Shown: one piece after another, positions 33,499-46,639 of the stretch | Numbering within the stretch: the stretch's first letter is position 1 | Layout of the letters: the number at the start of each line of letters is the position of its first letter | DNA from: Marthasterias glacialis | Taxonomy: Eukaryota > Echinodermata > Asteroidea > Forcipulatida > Asteriidae | Length of the DNA stretch: 64,000 bases | Assembly: GCA_911728455.2 (NCBI GenBank) | Contig: OU452222.1 | Location: 26,340,923-26,404,922, forward strand | Reading direction: 5' to 3' | Made by a program: the position numbers and the translations under genes | Notes under the pieces: generated by a model | The model's database searches: none | Told to the model about the DNA's origin: nothing | Seen by the model: the letters and a program-made list of their open reading frames with translations, nothing else

Positions 33499-34889
33499 AG
33501 GATTAGAAAAATGGGCGGCCAAGACCAATGAAAGTTTAGTCGACTATTTTTCAGATAACCTTTTCACAATTTTCTCATTCTGCTTTTTCAGGTAAATACA
33601 CATTTCTTTTAAATTAAAGAAAAGAATGTCCAATTTCGTCAAACAACATCAATCGACACCTTCAGCAAGCTTAGGTTTAACTTTCAATACCTGCCAACAG
33701 GTTTTGTATTAATTGTTTTTTTTTTCTCTCTCTCTCTCTCTCTCCACATTACTCTTTTTCTTGTGTACACACCTTGATCGGGAGATGCACATTATTTTTC
33801 TAATTTCTACATGTAGTAGAAAATCTGTCCATGTTATCATTGTTTTCATAAAGATAATCTGCTAATGGGTTTAATCATTGACATGCTAGGATGATGATAC
33901 CTGAGACTTAAACTTAAAGAGAAACACACAGTCTACACACACCCAGACTCACACACAAAACAATACTGTATATCTCTTTAAACAGGCGTCATACATTAAG
34001 AAAACAAAGCACACACCGAACCAGCAAAACGCCTCTAATGTTGCGTGTCAGCTTACACATTTTGTTTTATATATTTCCTCAGTTTGCAAAGGGAGGAGAA
34101 AAAAAAAAGAAGAAAAAAAACCTCTTCAGATTTGGTTTGATTGACGCAGCGCGCGAAAGGAAAAAAAAAAGCCCAGGGCGTCGGCGGAGGAAAATTACCT
34201 GGCTCTCTGACCATCAGGTCTAGAGAATCCGTGGACTGATGGAGGCTAGCTTTGAATATTAGATGATACTGATTAGGGATCCCACCTCTTTCCAGTGAGT
34301 AGATTAGTAGATAATGACTAACATATGACTGCACTCTTCTCTCATTTTGTAACTGTGTATTTTGTTTTCTCGTCTTCTGGTTATGGTGAGGCAGATTTTT
34401 TTCCATGATGTAAAACGATGATTGCTAGAAATGCTAATGTTCAGGGTTTTTTTTTTTTTTTTGCTTAGATTTCCAGATCCTCAATACTTGCTTTTAAATA
34501 TGCCGTGTGTACCAATTTTATACCAGACTGAGAAACTTTAAAAAATGAGAAGTTGTCATTAACTACACATAACGAACCTATTTATTTAAAATACTTTGAG
34601 TAAACTTAGCATTTCCACAGTTATTTCTGTGTATAAAACTGTTGTTTGGCATTCTATATTTTTAACTGTTGATTTCATTTCAATTTTAAACTTCTCGCCT
34701 TTTGGGGGGGGGGTTTAATTACTTTGTCCCTCGTCATTTGTTGAAATTGAAAGCTTTTACGCTGACCTAAATATACATGCACAGTGGGTTACCGAATCCA
34801 AACGTCTGTCAGGTGATATTTATTTGTTTATAAGGAAGTTGTGACAAGAGGAGAAGTGTTGTTTAAAGAGGCTGATGTATTCTTGTCCA

Positions 34890-35075
34890 CAAGAAACTAG
34901 TTTCTTAAAGCAGCCACATGGCTGCCCATCAAATGTGCTTCTTGAGCAGTACTGGACAACCAGTTTCAAACAGTCAATTTTACTTGACATTTTTGGCTGG
35001 TTTTATTATCAATTTTTGCTAAGCAAATATATCTTATGAGCATAGCAAATCTGTGCACTCAGTAGCTTTAGGAAG
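34890..35075 (+). mobile_element. GGGCCCAATTTCATGG-family MITE, decayed copy
   Basis: Recognised by CTTAAAGCAGCC, GGACAACCAGTTTCAAACAG, TTGGCTGGTTTTATTA and TTTTGCTAAGCAAATAT, in family order. The terminal repeats are gone. Confidence 0.4.
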
Positions 35076-35113
35076 TACTGTACAAACAGTAAGCTACAGA
35101 ATGAAAAAAGCAG

Positions 35114-35409
35114 ATTCTCCCCATGCACAAGCTAGCCTATGTGCTCATAATTTTGGTCGATACGAAAGCAAAAAATATATACGTATAGGCCTATATTTTA
35201 GATTTAAGATCAAATTCACAAAAATCATAAAATAAAACTAGTTAAAATGCTCCAGACTGCACAGTAGAGTTTTTAACAGCAAACATAAACATCCAGTTAA
35301 AAAAAAACGTTCTGAGGACCTTGTTAAAATTCTACGTGCTTGGGCCACCCTTGCAGAATTCGCATCCAGAATGCCCCCCAGTTTTGAAAAGTCCTGGGGA
35401 GAACCCTGC
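35114..35409 (+). repeat. Dispersed repeat, copy 1 of 2
   Basis: About 296 bp collinear with 56302-56559, same orientation. Shared blocks include TTCTCCCCATGCACAAG, TTTAAGATCAAATTC, CAGA(C/T)TGCACAGT and CCTGGGGAGAACCCTG. No terminal repeats or coding frame; the origin is unknown. Confidence 0.6.
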
Positions 35410-35720
35410 TGAAATCATCTCTTCCCCTGGCCTTGAACTTCATAAATAGGTGCCTCGGTAAAAATACCTAAAAAATGTCTAGCCAAACCATTAAAGGGGA
35501 CTTACAAATACTGCTGGTCATTGAGTTTAGGTGTCTCTTAGTTTTACAACCAGTTTGCTTGTACAGTGCTGGTAGGCATAAAATGTTTTACAAATGCGTT
35601 TAATAAGCAGTAAAAAAAAAAGAAGGATATAGGATGATAAAATATTTAACGCACGCACATCATACAAAGTTTTTTTAATGTTTGTTTGTGATCAGCAGCT
35701 CAGCGTGCAGTTTAAAGACC

Positions 35721-35878
35721 AGACCTTATGCAATGGCGACAACTCACCATCTTAGAGGTCAAATGATGATGAAATAGTTGGATCACAAAGTGGCGCACAG
35801 GATGGGCCAATGAGCAACCTCGTTTTTACCTCTATGTGAGGGCCCCCCTGCTGCAATTATGTCATGCGCATAAGGCCT
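35721..35878 (-). mobile_element. TAGACCTTATGCAC-family MITE, inverted copy
   Basis: AGACCTTATGCAATGGCG at the left and GTCATGCGCATAAGGCCT at the right. The interior (CATCTTAGAGGTCAAATGAT, GTGGCGCACAGGATGGGCCA, TGAGCAACCTCGTTTTTACC) is the 27171 element read backwards. Confidence 0.7.
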
Positions 35879-36175
35879 AAAGATACTGGCTTCTAAAGCT
35901 CATGGTAGTTTTTGCTCAACAGACTTGTACATTTTTTTTCAGCAATACCGAAAGTATTCATTAAGCAAAATAATAGCACCTTAGCCTCCCTGCGATACAG
36001 TCAGATTAAAGTTATTCACCATCTGCTCTAGAATGTTTGGGTCATAGTTGTCTGTGAATTTTGTTCCTCACTGGACTCCGAAAGCACTGATTATACAGTG
36101 CTTCTGTCACAAAGATGTGTGATAAAAGTAAAAGCGAAATGTAAGTCTTTGTCCCTAATGCAAATATTACAGATC

Positions 36176-36322
36176 AATGGGAGACTTGGGTACACTAGGT
36201 GGCAGTAGACTTACCAGGAAATTTTCATTGTTTGCGCAGATCTAAGCATGCGCACATATCCGAGAACAACAGATTTACCTGGTGAGTCTGCTGCCACCTA
36301 GTGTCTTCAAAAGTCTCCCATT
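36176..36322. mobile_element. AATGGGAGACTT-family MITE with long inverted ends
   Basis: A 147-bp element whose arms of about 43 bp match with few differences: AATGGGAGACTT, then CACTAGGTGGCAG(T/C)AGACT(T/C)ACC on both sides. The short centre holds GCGCAGATCTAAGCATGCGC. Stem-forming and non-coding. Confidence 0.85.
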
Positions 36323-38450
36323 AAATTATTCACGCCACCCCATAGGTCATGCAGACTACAAGGTTGGAAAACAATTTGGAGAGTTGGCCACTTATAGAGG
36401 GAACTTGGTAACTTTTAGATTTTACTGTTTAAAGTTCTGAAGTTCTTGTGTTACTTTTTCACCTTTTTTTTAAGGATCTGGAGTTCCCATGTTACTTTTT
36501 TCACTTTCTAGATTCTTGAGTTCCCATGTTACTACTTAAGACTTCATAACCAAACACTGATCTAGTTATACAGATCAGCGGAATCAATTTCAAATCATAA
36601 CAAAGCACCAACCACTTTGAACTGCACTCCACTGGCCCGACCTTTACTGACCCGGTTGCCAACTCAAGTGACCTTTTGACTGAGAGGTCAAGTGGTGTGC
36701 GACAGCTCAAAACAACAATGAGCAGTCACACTCCCCGGGAACTATGCGATCAGTTTGTTCCCCAACTCACAAGGGGATAGGGCTGCTTGTTTATCCTAAC
36801 AACAACACAAACAGCCTAGTTTGGCTGTTCAGAACCGACTAGGAATCTCAAATCACCGGCTGACCTGGCTTTTACAGGAGCTGTACGTAGCATTTAAAGC
36901 CTGAGGCCATTACACTGGCTGGTTACCTAGTTACCGACTAGGATGTACCAGATCTTCGCCCGAGGGGGGAAACGAAAAAAATAAGGCCAACCGCATATGT
37001 GTGAGGAGATGGGGAATGGAAACTTGGGGAAAGTACAAACTGTACTTGCAATCAGAGGTGGCTCCTAGACAAACTAACTGGCTGGGTGAGTCAGAGAATG
37101 CTACGGAGGGCCTGGGGCTAGACCAATGGACGTGTCTTGTTGCGTACTCCAGCTGTCCACAATGATCACTCAGCCATCTAGTCTAAAGACGCTTTGGGCT
37201 CCGCTGGTTCTCCCGTTCTGCACACACCTGACTACCACTTAGCCCAACAGACTACCAGCCAAGTGTACTTTTTTTTTCTTTCTTTTTTTACCATTCCTTT
37301 CTTAACGATGTGTTAAAGATCCATTACTTCCCACAAAACACCACAATGGGAGAAGGTCCCTTGACAGCACCAGAGCACAAATGCATCAGAGCTGATTAAG
37401 CAGGAAAAAAATTTGCCTTCAACATTCATTTGCTTGGCAGAAATTAGCCAGTAACCAGCCTAAACCAGTCTACCATTGGTTGGTAAACAGTTTCTAATCT
37501 GCTACTGTTATTCAGGTTTCAGGGTTTTTCCCCCCTTTTTAAAAGACTATTTATTAATATTTGTTTAGCTTTTTTATTGATTTATTGATAAATTTTTCTT
37601 GACGTAGTACAAGGAGACCAACAGTTTGGGTGTTGGGTTACCATAAGGTGTTGAATTTTGTTTACAGGAAGTAAGGATCCCATTAAATCACGTGAGGGAG
37701 TAAGGGGTTTCAATTAATTGATGTAATTATTCAAATCGGGGATAAAGACTCTGGTTTTACCCCTTACATGTACATCGATGTGTAAAAAGCTCAGTGCTTT
37801 CCAAGTCCTGCAGGGGGGGGGGGGAAACACCATGATCCACATCGGCACATCCACAGCGTTTTGTCGAGAGGCACAATTGACAACTTGAATCCGAAGTCAA
37901 CCTCACTTCGGAAGCATTAATCATTCGTTTTGGGCATCACAAATAAATGGATTCTTGGTTGAAAGAATCCAAATGGTATAAACATTTATAGGATTTTAAA
38001 AGGCGCCATACTGGCGCCAGTTCATGTTGTGTATGATTCATTGTAATAACTTAACCCTTTACATGTGGACACATATGGTCATAATTTTATTTTAAATGCA
38101 TACTTAAGTAGATCCAATAAAAAATAATTACATTTTTCTGATCTTTAATTTGCATTCTCCCCAACTTTTGTTACATTTTTCTGTATATCATTCTGTATGT
38201 TTGTTTAATCTCAAGTTCCATGGCAAAAAACGGCGATTAGTTGTGCAGTAAAGTTCCATAAAAATCTGTATATTTAACTTTCTTTCACAGCTGGTCAGGT
38301 TTTTAAAATAAAAATATAAATTGACCAATTCATACTAGTTGCATATTCGTTTTCTATGTGTTGGCGATGAGCAGCAACTTTGTTGCTATATTTTCTTGAC
38401 TCAGCTTCCTAAAGTGAAATATTAAACAGGGTTATGAGCTGTGTAACAGG
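36323..38450. other. No gene; partly complex sequence
   Basis: Around 36390-36530 'GAGTTCCCATGTTAC' and variants recur three times. The part 36720-37260 is balanced, repeat-poor and might be regulatory. 37386-37523 is a decayed MITE, and the rest is AT-rich. Confidence 0.45.
37386..37523 (+). mobile_element. GGGCCCAATTTCATGG-family MITE, decayed internal piece
   Basis: It keeps GCTGATTAAGCAGGAAAAAA, TTGCTTGGCAGAAATTAGCC, AGTAACCAGCCTAAACCAG and TTGGTTGGTAAACAG. The ends are missing. Confidence 0.45.
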
Positions 38451-38456
38451 TGCGGC

Positions 38457-38607
38457 GGGGGGGGGGGGGGGGGGGTGGCCTTTGGGGGTGCCCTTTGCAC
38501 CCCACCACCTTAGAACAGACAGCTATTTGGGGCACCCTCCCCCACTTTCTACCAAGCTATTTGAACACTTTCCATAATTTTTTTTTTTTTTTTTTTTTTG
38601 GGGGGGG
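38457..38607. repeat. (G)19 and (T)23(G)7 runs
   Basis: Nineteen G at 38457-38475 and twenty-three T followed by seven G at 38578-38607. The text between is rich in CACCCC and GGGGTG. Strong G-quadruplex potential and a likely assembly-error spot. Confidence 0.85.
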
Positions 38608-38609
38608 CA

Positions 38610-40260
38610 TATATTACATATGTAGAAAATGAACAAATCTGGCTTTTACAGTAATGCATCTGTTAACTGTTCAATATGATAGCTGATATTCACAGCTTTT
38701 TTTAACAATCTAACCAAAAATGACACAATTTATAAAATCTTAAATGTCTGTTTTCCCTCAATATGTGAGCCCCAACATTTGGTAGCAAAAATTTCAGACG
38801 ATGTTTTATGATATAATTTTTATCGACAATTGAACAGTTATGTTTTGTCATCCTTCTTCATGCGCGTCCATATAAAAAAAAAAACAATTTATAACCCAAA
38901 AACCATTTCAACACTGCATTCTCAAATCAATCCATCAATAACAATGACAGTTTAAGATCCTTTCGATTAGATTCTTCATGTTATATCTCACTAGGGAGTG
39001 GTATGTTTCCTTTCAACTAGACAAAAAAAAAATATGGTCAATCGATTCTGGAAAATGCACACTGGAGGAAAAAGCAAACCATACGTAATATAGACAACTT
39101 GAATACTTTGTATGAGTAAGGCTGTGATGTACATGTGCAGTAGTGACACTCGTGAATTCTATACTTTAAAAGCCTACACTGGCATCTATTCTTTTTCGCA
39201 TTAATATTTGTATATTCCTGAGCTTTTTAAAAAAAATTGTGCTTGTACAGTCAAATAAATACATCAGTGCTGACAAATATTTTATGCTTAATTAATATTT
39301 ATCCAGCCTATACAGTCCTGTAGTATAAACTTTCCATGCATCACATTATGCTCATATCCTAAATCCACATAATAGAGTTTGATTTTAACTTACAAAGAAA
39401 ACAAGAAAGGAAGAGATGATGCCAGGTTGCTAACGAGAGGTCGGGGGTTGGTCAACCAGAAGCCCTCTCGCATGACAGAGTACCAACAATACCGGTTTCC
39501 ATACCCCGTGCCGAGCTAGGCACTGGGTCCATTTTGTGAGATTCACAACCACAAGAAGGAGGGGGGAGGAGGAAGGAAAAAAAAAATAGACGCTGGAGAG
39601 CAACAAAAACTCCACACATGGCTGAAGTGACAATACGATACTGTCTGGATTTACACGATGCAAAGTGATGATACCGATGGGGGGTAATGGTGGGAGAGGA
39701 GAGACTCTGACGAGGGCTCATGTAGTCTTAATGCCAAGACAAAGGATTCAGGCTTGGCCATGATGACTGGGGGGGGGGGAGGAATCTGTGGGGAATCTTG
39801 CATGCCATGATTGCAAGAGATGTTCTTCTACAGGATGGATGACAAATTTAAGATTTGGGGCTGTGTTCGTGCACATGGAAGACGGAACTTACCGCGGTGT
39901 ACATGTGTGTTTGCTCTAATTACAAACAACATCCCCCGCTTGGAAACCAGACTCCAACAAGTGGATTTTAAGATTTGGCACGTACAATTGTGTGTGTTCG
40001 GCGGATCACACACAATGATACAAGATCAGTTTTCTATGCCAACCTACATATATACTGAAGGCCTGCATAAGTTCTACGGAATGTAAATTATGGTTTGATT
40101 AGCTCATCTCTACATTTCAGATTGAAGCCACTGTAAAATGCAGGGTCCAAATTTTGCAGAGCTGTGGAGCTTTAAACATTATGGTTACATACGATCATTA
40201 TGTAAAACATCATATTTCTATGTACACTAGAAAATTTTTCCAAATTAATTGCCTGCAAAT
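38610..40260. other. No gene recognised
   Basis: AT-rich up to about 39380, then a complex stretch 39400-39900 with a G8 run. Short frames on both strands lack splice-site or domain support. Confidence 0.5.
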
Positions 40261-40270
40261 GAAAACCCTC

Positions 40271-40427
40271 GGCCCAATTTCAGAAAGCTGCTTAAGCACA
40301 AAAAGTTGCTTAGTACAGAAAAACAATGCTTAGCAGAAACATGCTACCAGACAAATAACAAGGTAATATTGTTTGAGACTGGTTCCCAGCTAATTTTCTG
40401 CTTAATAGCATCATGAAATTGGGCCCT
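40271..40427 (+). mobile_element. GGGCCCAATTTCATGG-family MITE, short full-length copy
   Basis: About 157 bp with ends GGCCCAATTTCAGAAAGCTG and ATCATGAAATTGGGCCC. The middle (GCTTAGCAGAAACATGCTAC, AAGGTAATATTGTTTGAGAC) shows the family order with an internal deletion relative to 23999. Confidence 0.7.
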
Positions 40428-40429
40428 GT

Positions 40430-41890
40430 CCTCGTTCCACTTTCTACTTATTTTTGGTCATTAATGGTTCTGCTTTTTTTCTCGACCAGACATTTTTTTT
40501 TTTTTTTTTTACAAGAACATCGAACATTACATACAGAACATCCTGCCACACTGAACGCCGTAAACCAGTCAAATTCCTGTTCCCAATCACAGAGGTAACC
40601 ATTCCGCCGACGGGAACAAATAATTCCTGCCGCGCGAAACTGGGTCACGCTACAAGCATCACTTTGCTGGCAATGTGTGTGTTGACTCCGAGAACTGGGA
40701 CGGATATATGCTACACGAACATTCAATTAAGAGTGTCTTGAGTGCTGCATGTGTGTGCATTTCTACAGTGTGGTGTGTGCTCAGTGAAACAACCTTGAAC
40801 GTTCCCTTTACCGTTACACTCAATTATGTTGGGTACAGCATGTGTGCACTGGGCTGGCCTGTCCGAACTCATTTATGTGCACATAATGATGCAAACACCA
40901 TTAACCCAAAATGTGAGATAATGTGCATGTAACAGCTAAGAGGTGCAAATAGTCGGCCACATCCAAGGAAGTTTCTAATTATCAGAATCCAGTTGTAAAG
41001 TCCATGTACAAAAGCAATCCAAAAAATTATATAGGCTTTCTCTCTATTTAAATGTAACCAAAACCTAACACTACATTTGACATTAAACAGGCCAACCCAA
41101 ATTTGCCAACACACACTGTTCATGATACTTCAATGCCCACCCAAATGTTTCCCATTGTTGGATCTTTTATGATTTGGATTTGTAAATAGTAGTAAATATT
41201 AGCTATAAATATTAACTATAACTAGTTTTTAGTCAACACCCCCTATTCCATGTTCATTGTATTTTAAGCATAATTCAGTTTTATGGCTGTGATGTTTGAA
41301 TTTTTAATAAACCAAAAATAATAATAAAAATAATAATGAATTCAATCAACTATACTCACAATGATCCTTCACAGTACATGATAGAAACCCCCCTCTTAAA
41401 ACCCTGTCCACAGCCCCTCCCATTCTCCTTTCCCTTCTCTGGAAATATTCCATGAGCATACAAAATGTCAACCAATTTAAATAACTTCTCATAATATTGC
41501 AGAGCCAATCCATCCATAAAAGATATAACCCTTTATCCGCAAGATGGCTAAAAATAACTGACACTGCACTCTTGAACTTGACAGAGTAAAGTGGCAGGAT
41601 CTCTGGAGAGCAGCTTCAGTAGCTCAGGTCGAAGGTCAACATATCAATTCATGAAGTGGGAAGCTTTTTGTTGCGCCTGACATTTTGTGATGGTTCTACC
41701 ACACACATACATTATGTACACATGCCTCATTTGTGTTTGCACAATATGATTTTTCATATGCAATTTGTTTGCCTATGTAATTCGTTGCTCATTTTTTGAG
41801 TCAGTTATTGCTTTCATAACTTTTAATGAAAATTTTGACTCAAATTTCATGTAGTTCTTCTCTTCTTGTTATTTAATATTTGTGGTTCAT
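40430..41890. other. No gene recognised
   Basis: The part 40540-40920 is complex and repeat-poor; 41160-41350 is AT-rich. A reverse frame at 41346-41564 ends at a GT-containing sequence but is not supported as an exon. Confidence 0.45.
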
Positions 41891-41899
41891 AGTTTGGAA

Positions 41900-42007
41900 G
41901 CCAGAAGGAGCCTGTAAAACTGTTCATGTGCATGGGCAATTGTCATTTGGCTGGTAACCTTATTCTGGTAAGCAAAATTGTTTTTGTGCTTAGTTAAAAT
42001 TGGGCCC
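41900..42007 (+). mobile_element. GGGCCCAATTTCATGG-family MITE, right half
   Basis: TGTCATTTGGCTGGTAACC, TTATTCTGGTAAGCAAAATT and a terminal AAAATTGGGCCC mark the right half of the element. The left half is not recognisable. Confidence 0.55.
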
Positions 42008-42009
42008 TG

Positions 42010-44075
42010 GTTTGGCATGGCAAGATGTCGTTACCATCATGAACAACTACTTGCAAAAATCAAGGTTATCACTACCACATACATGTACAATAGCTGAATG
42101 AGGTAATTTTCTACTTTTTAAAAACTTATACAGGAGACTTCATTGTCACCCAGCATCGCTATATCTTCCAATCGGGAGACTTTAATACCTTCATTGGGTG
42201 AAGAAGGTTTCAATCAGGGTAAATGTATCCCAGTCCAGGTCAGTAGGGTGTGGCTGAAACATTCCCGATGACAAATAAAATGTGGAGTAATCAATTCAAA
42301 AACGGTGCATTACGTATTTATTCAACAGAGCAAATAGGTAGATGAAGATACCTGAAAGCGTTTTCAAATCTCTCTCTTTACATCAACAGATTGCTCATTA
42401 CGATCTCCATAGGACATCCTCCCCTGATAGATATCGTGATATTTTTTCAGCCCATGAAATACCAGATATTAACTACTGAATAGAGCACTAAACACATGCC
42501 ATTACAGGAAAAATGAACCCAATTACTACCTTAATGGAATGAATAAAACAACATTATCGTATTAAGTGCAAGTCACCTTCATACCAACTCCATTGTCAGC
42601 CGAAACGGACAAAAGCAATTTGAAGTTGCTTCCCTATCCTTGGTCCCTATCCCTGGTCCCCTCAATATTCCCTCTCAATTGCCTGAAGGGATACTACGCA
42701 GAGTGATAATGATGTTGAATAGGGATTTTCACAATGCCACGAATTATTAACAATAACAATAAAATGTAGAGATGTTCGGAAGGACCTAACCTTACAACGA
42801 GACCTTGAACTATGTTTGTATCGAAGGAAAGGGAAGGGACAATCTACTGAGCGCTGATCAATGCAGACGCTAACCTAATGTGAAAGCTGTATTGTACCTG
42901 CGCTCGTCAAATTAGTAGTTAGTGGTTAAATAAAGACATGGTCTGATTCACTTGGGATCTTCACTGTGCATAGCACGAGGTCCACTGTACTTTTTTTTAG
43001 TTTATGAGAATCTAACTGTAGTCTGGTTCCCTGTACTGCCTTGGCCTGCCTTGTAAAGAGCAGGCTAGAAGGGTGTCTGGGTACAAGATATTTGCTTGAT
43101 AAAAAGGGGGGAGGGGAGGGGCGGGAAACATTGTGTTCGCTGACGACAGCAGAATTGGTTTTGGGAACTGAAAGGTTAAGATAATTAAAGGGAAGGAACA
43201 ATTTTGTGGAAGTGCACGTTGCATGCAAATCAATACTAATTCCAACTTGTACATTTGTATTGGGTTGAAAGTAGATGAGGGGGCCAGTACAGCCCGCACG
43301 TCTGACGTCACACTTTTGAGGCTGGTGAATAACGCCAAATAATGGTCAATTTGGTCATTGCGTGCATCATCTTTCCACTGAAACCATTGGGTTTGCAAGG
43401 CCAGTGCCTGTCTTTGTTCATACAGGAGACCAGTCTACAGCCAGTATTGCTTGCAGGACTTCAGCAGTTAATCTGTTTGAGGGTTTTCCCTCGATGAATG
43501 GAATCAAACAGAGGGCGCTATTTTGTTGCCAAAAATTGGGAAGGATGGGTGGGTGAGTTAAAATAGTTTTGAACTGCCCTTAATTTTCAATGTACAATCA
43601 AATTTGGCATCCAACAATTCTTGTATTTCCCAATTCTGACTTACAATCTGTTTCAGGTCTGTGGTTGTGCAAAAATAAAATGGAGAGACTTTTCGTCTGA
43701 GTACCGTATGGAGAAACTATGGATAAGGCGCCGCCACACCATTCAACCCCATGGTCTGAACATCCAAGACGGAAATGATTAACTACTTTTTGTCTCATCT
43801 CTTTTTGCCTTCTCTTTTTTCCATTTCCCAATTCTTTTAAATCTGTCTTGTTCACTAATTAATAATTATTTTCCCCCCTTTTTCCCACCTTTGATGTTGT
43901 CTTCTGTGTTGCCAACCTCTTGTGGCTAAACAAGACTCTTCCCTCAACCCCCCCCCCTCTTCCTCTTCATTGTTCATCCCTTGCATCTTCTGACTGCTTT
44001 CTGTCTCTTTCTTTTCACTTCTTTCAAGTTGACTGCGTCTGGTACTCCAGTATACTTGTACAGTGTGTTGCTTTG
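42010..44075. other. No gene; some complex sequence
   Basis: 42330-42760 is balanced, repeat-poor text with several TAAT and ATTA cores; possible regulatory DNA. 43590-44060 is pyrimidine-rich. No exon is supported. Confidence 0.45.
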
Positions 44076-44077
44076 TG

Positions 44078-44115
44078 TTGTCATTGAGAAAGACTATGCA
44101 AGGGTCGAAATGTGT
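44078..44115 (+). repeat. GTCGAAAC-box repeat fragment
   Basis: TTGAGAAAGACTATGCAAGG then GTCGAAATGTG, the plus-oriented counterpart of the box at 55290. Short and isolated. Confidence 0.4.
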
Positions 44116-44393
44116 GACCATTCACAATTTTTTGCAAAGTCAAAAATCCTGAAAATTGGTAGGTCTCCTTTCAGTCCAGAGGTAAAACCTACAGCGTGAC
44201 ACTGTGGTGATTTAACAGACTCTCTACATACATCACTACACATAAAAAATGATAGGCTTGGAAGATCAGTGGAAAAAACACAAATTCAGGAAACAATTCT
44301 GACAAATCATATCTGAGGTTAACCTTTTCTTGTTGTTAATTTCATGAACAATAAATATAAAAGCAGAAATGTAAAAACTATTTTAGAATAACC

Positions 44394-44726
44394 CACTGGC
44401 GTAACTAAGGGGGGCTGGCACCGGGGGTGGGGGGGGCATGTGCTTTTGAGATTAAAAATTACCAGAACAAAATGTTACATGTTGTGAGATTTTATGTAGT
44501 AATTTCAATGTTTTTACAACTGTTTTTTATTATTTACACGCAGAATGCATTTGTTTTACCTCAACACATCAAAAGAGCGCTGAAAGGGGGTTTGTTTAGG
44601 AAAAATGCATAAGGAAACTACAATTTTAATTGGCCAAAAGTGCCCCCCTAAGGAAAACTGGTGCCCCCCCCCCCTTGTGCCCCCCCCCCCCCTAAAATTA
44701 AAATTTTACCCTAGTTACGGCGCTGG
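44394..44726. mobile_element. MITE with CACTGGCGTAACTA ends and G/C-run interior
   Basis: The left end CACTGGCGTAACTAAGGGGG pairs with the right end ACCCTAGTTACGGCGCTGG. Inside are runs of 8-14 G or C (GTGCCCCCC repeats) and AT-rich filler. A related end (CTGGCTACGCCACT) occurs at 28221-28234. Confidence 0.65.
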
Positions 44727-45233
44727 AATGACCATGAATCAATTATTCAGTTGAAAATCCGGAGATGGGTAGCCGCCTCCTCATGGTCTAGAGATCTTCC
44801 AGGGGATAAAAATGATGGATTTATGGTCTCTACATCACTACAAATGGAAAACTAGTGGCTTGGACACAACATCTTCGAGACAGTCTGAAGGCAAACGACA
44901 ATCTATGAAAATAAAATCCTCAAATCAGGAAAAATCCGGACAAATCTCAGGCATGCCGTTTCCAAACTGAACATTCTCACAATGGACCTTGGAATTTGAA
45001 CAAACCTGAACCTTCCCAAATCTTTAAAATTCATTTCCCAGTAGTCAGGACTGTATAGCTAATGCAGCCTAACATATTACAGGCCCCTTTTTTTAAATCA
45101 CGGCTTAAGCGTTGGCTTTGTCTCCGGCTTAGGCTCCCTCAGTTATTTTGAAAACATGCGGTTTGGATACAGGCAGACAGAAGATCTAACCTAAAATGCG
45201 GTTTTGAAAAAGACCAGCACACAGGGCTATATG

Positions 45234-45380
45234 TAGACCTTGGTTGACACAAGCTCAAACAGCGCCCTCACTGAGATCAAAGGAAGACCGTTCTTTTGCC
45301 AATGAGTTAATTGTGGCACGCACATGTACGCACGCGCAAATTCCATTGGTTGACCTCAGCATGCGAGCCTAAGCAAGCCA
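45234..45380 (+). mobile_element. TAGACCTTATGCAC-related element, diverged
   Basis: TAGACCTTGGTTGAC, CAGCGCCCTCACTGAGATCA and GCACGCACATGTACGCACGC resemble the 27171 element. The right end is not clear. Confidence 0.35.
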
Positions 45381-45400
45381 TTTATAATTATCCAAACCTC

Positions 45401-45428
45401 GGGGGGGGGGGGGGGGGGAGAGGGGGGG
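45401..45428. repeat. G-rich run, potential quadruplex
   Basis: Eighteen G, then AGA and seven more G. Confidence 0.9.
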
Positions 45429-45579
45429 TAACCCAGTTCACACTTCACGCGAATTGTCAATTGTGAAAGCGAAGAGAATGTACTTGTGTCATAATTTGAA
45501 ACGATGTATAATGACTAATAGCATCACCAAAATTGGTTTCGCATTCACTTTCGCACGAAGTCTAAACCAGGTTTTGGAG

Positions 45580-46200
45580 TTAAACATTTTACATGTAGGA
45601 TTAATCATGGCAACGTAGAAGATAGTCTGTCAAATTCCACGCATCATATCCATTGTTCACATAAATGTATGTACAATATTGGTAACTTTGATGCTTTTAA
45701 ATCGATCGTATGTATTGTAAATGAAGACACAAACATCTCCTCTGTGAACAGCTGACATAACAACCTTCACAAAATGAGTCCAGCTAATATGTCCAGATAC
45801 ATGTAACAGTTATTCACAATTTGGCTTAAAGTAACATCAATCAATGCTATTGATTCTGAAAATGTACAGACAATGATGAAATTGTTTGAATGTTTTTCAA
45901 AAGACGAAACAAACAAACAAAGACAACAACAATAACAACAAAACACACAAGCAAAACAGGAAATCATTTTTACCAAATTTGTAGATGGAAGCTTAGCAGA
46001 AAAACAATCTTGTTTTAGGTATCTCTATGGTAGGCTCTGAAAATTGCTAGTGCAGTGATCACAGGGAAAATGGGTAATGATTTACAAACAACACGTAAAA
46101 TTGAAATTTCAATGGAAGATTGCTCATACATAAATCAGGCCTGCAGCTTTGTCTTTGAGAGGGCAAGGCCAATTTCATTTTCAAAGCGCACTCCAATCGG
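45580..46200. other. No gene recognised
   Basis: AT-rich unique sequence with a CAACAA-like tract near 45905-45960. Confidence 0.5.
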
Positions 46201-46201
46201 A

Positions 46202-46280
46202 AGTCACAATACAAATCACTATGGTAATACTGACAACTCATCTTGAGATGAATTTTAGTGCTTTGTGAAACCAACCCCCC
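46202..46280 (+). mobile_element. GGGCTCGATTTCACAAAG-family MITE, right half
   Basis: AGTCACAATACAAATCACTA, ACTCATCTTGAGATGAATTT and AGTGCTTTGTGAAACC match the right half of the 31666 copy. The left half is absent. Confidence 0.65.
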
Positions 46281-46639
46281 AGGGCTAATTACTGATACTT
46301 CTGAGATGCATCAAGTCAACAGTTTGTGTATTTTCCTCCGGATACCTAATTTTCTAACAAAACCGTCTGCCTAGTGGTGGTTACTGCTCATCGGCTTTTG
46401 GAATGATGCAACTGTCAAGTGCAAACAAATTGGTAAATCATGCAGGTCTCCTGCAGTGATTTATCCATGGCGATTTGGTGCTTTGCACATGAGTTGACGC
46501 AGCCACAAACAGACCAACGAACAAGATCACAGGCCTGCCAACAAACACATGAACATCATTTCTGGATCAACACATGTAACGTAACGACTCGTTTGTAATC
46601 ATGGGCAGCCGCCTCACTGCATAAAAGAAATGCCTCCAA

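Noticed and set aside
41346-41564. Minus-strand frame ending at CATTGTGAGTATAG, a possible donor
   Set aside because: The donor-like sequence is plausible, but no good acceptor or known protein similarity was seen, and the peptide looks random.
43012-43398. 128-codon minus-strand frame
   Set aside because: No splice sites of quality, no domain, and hydrophobic/proline composition expected of random translation.
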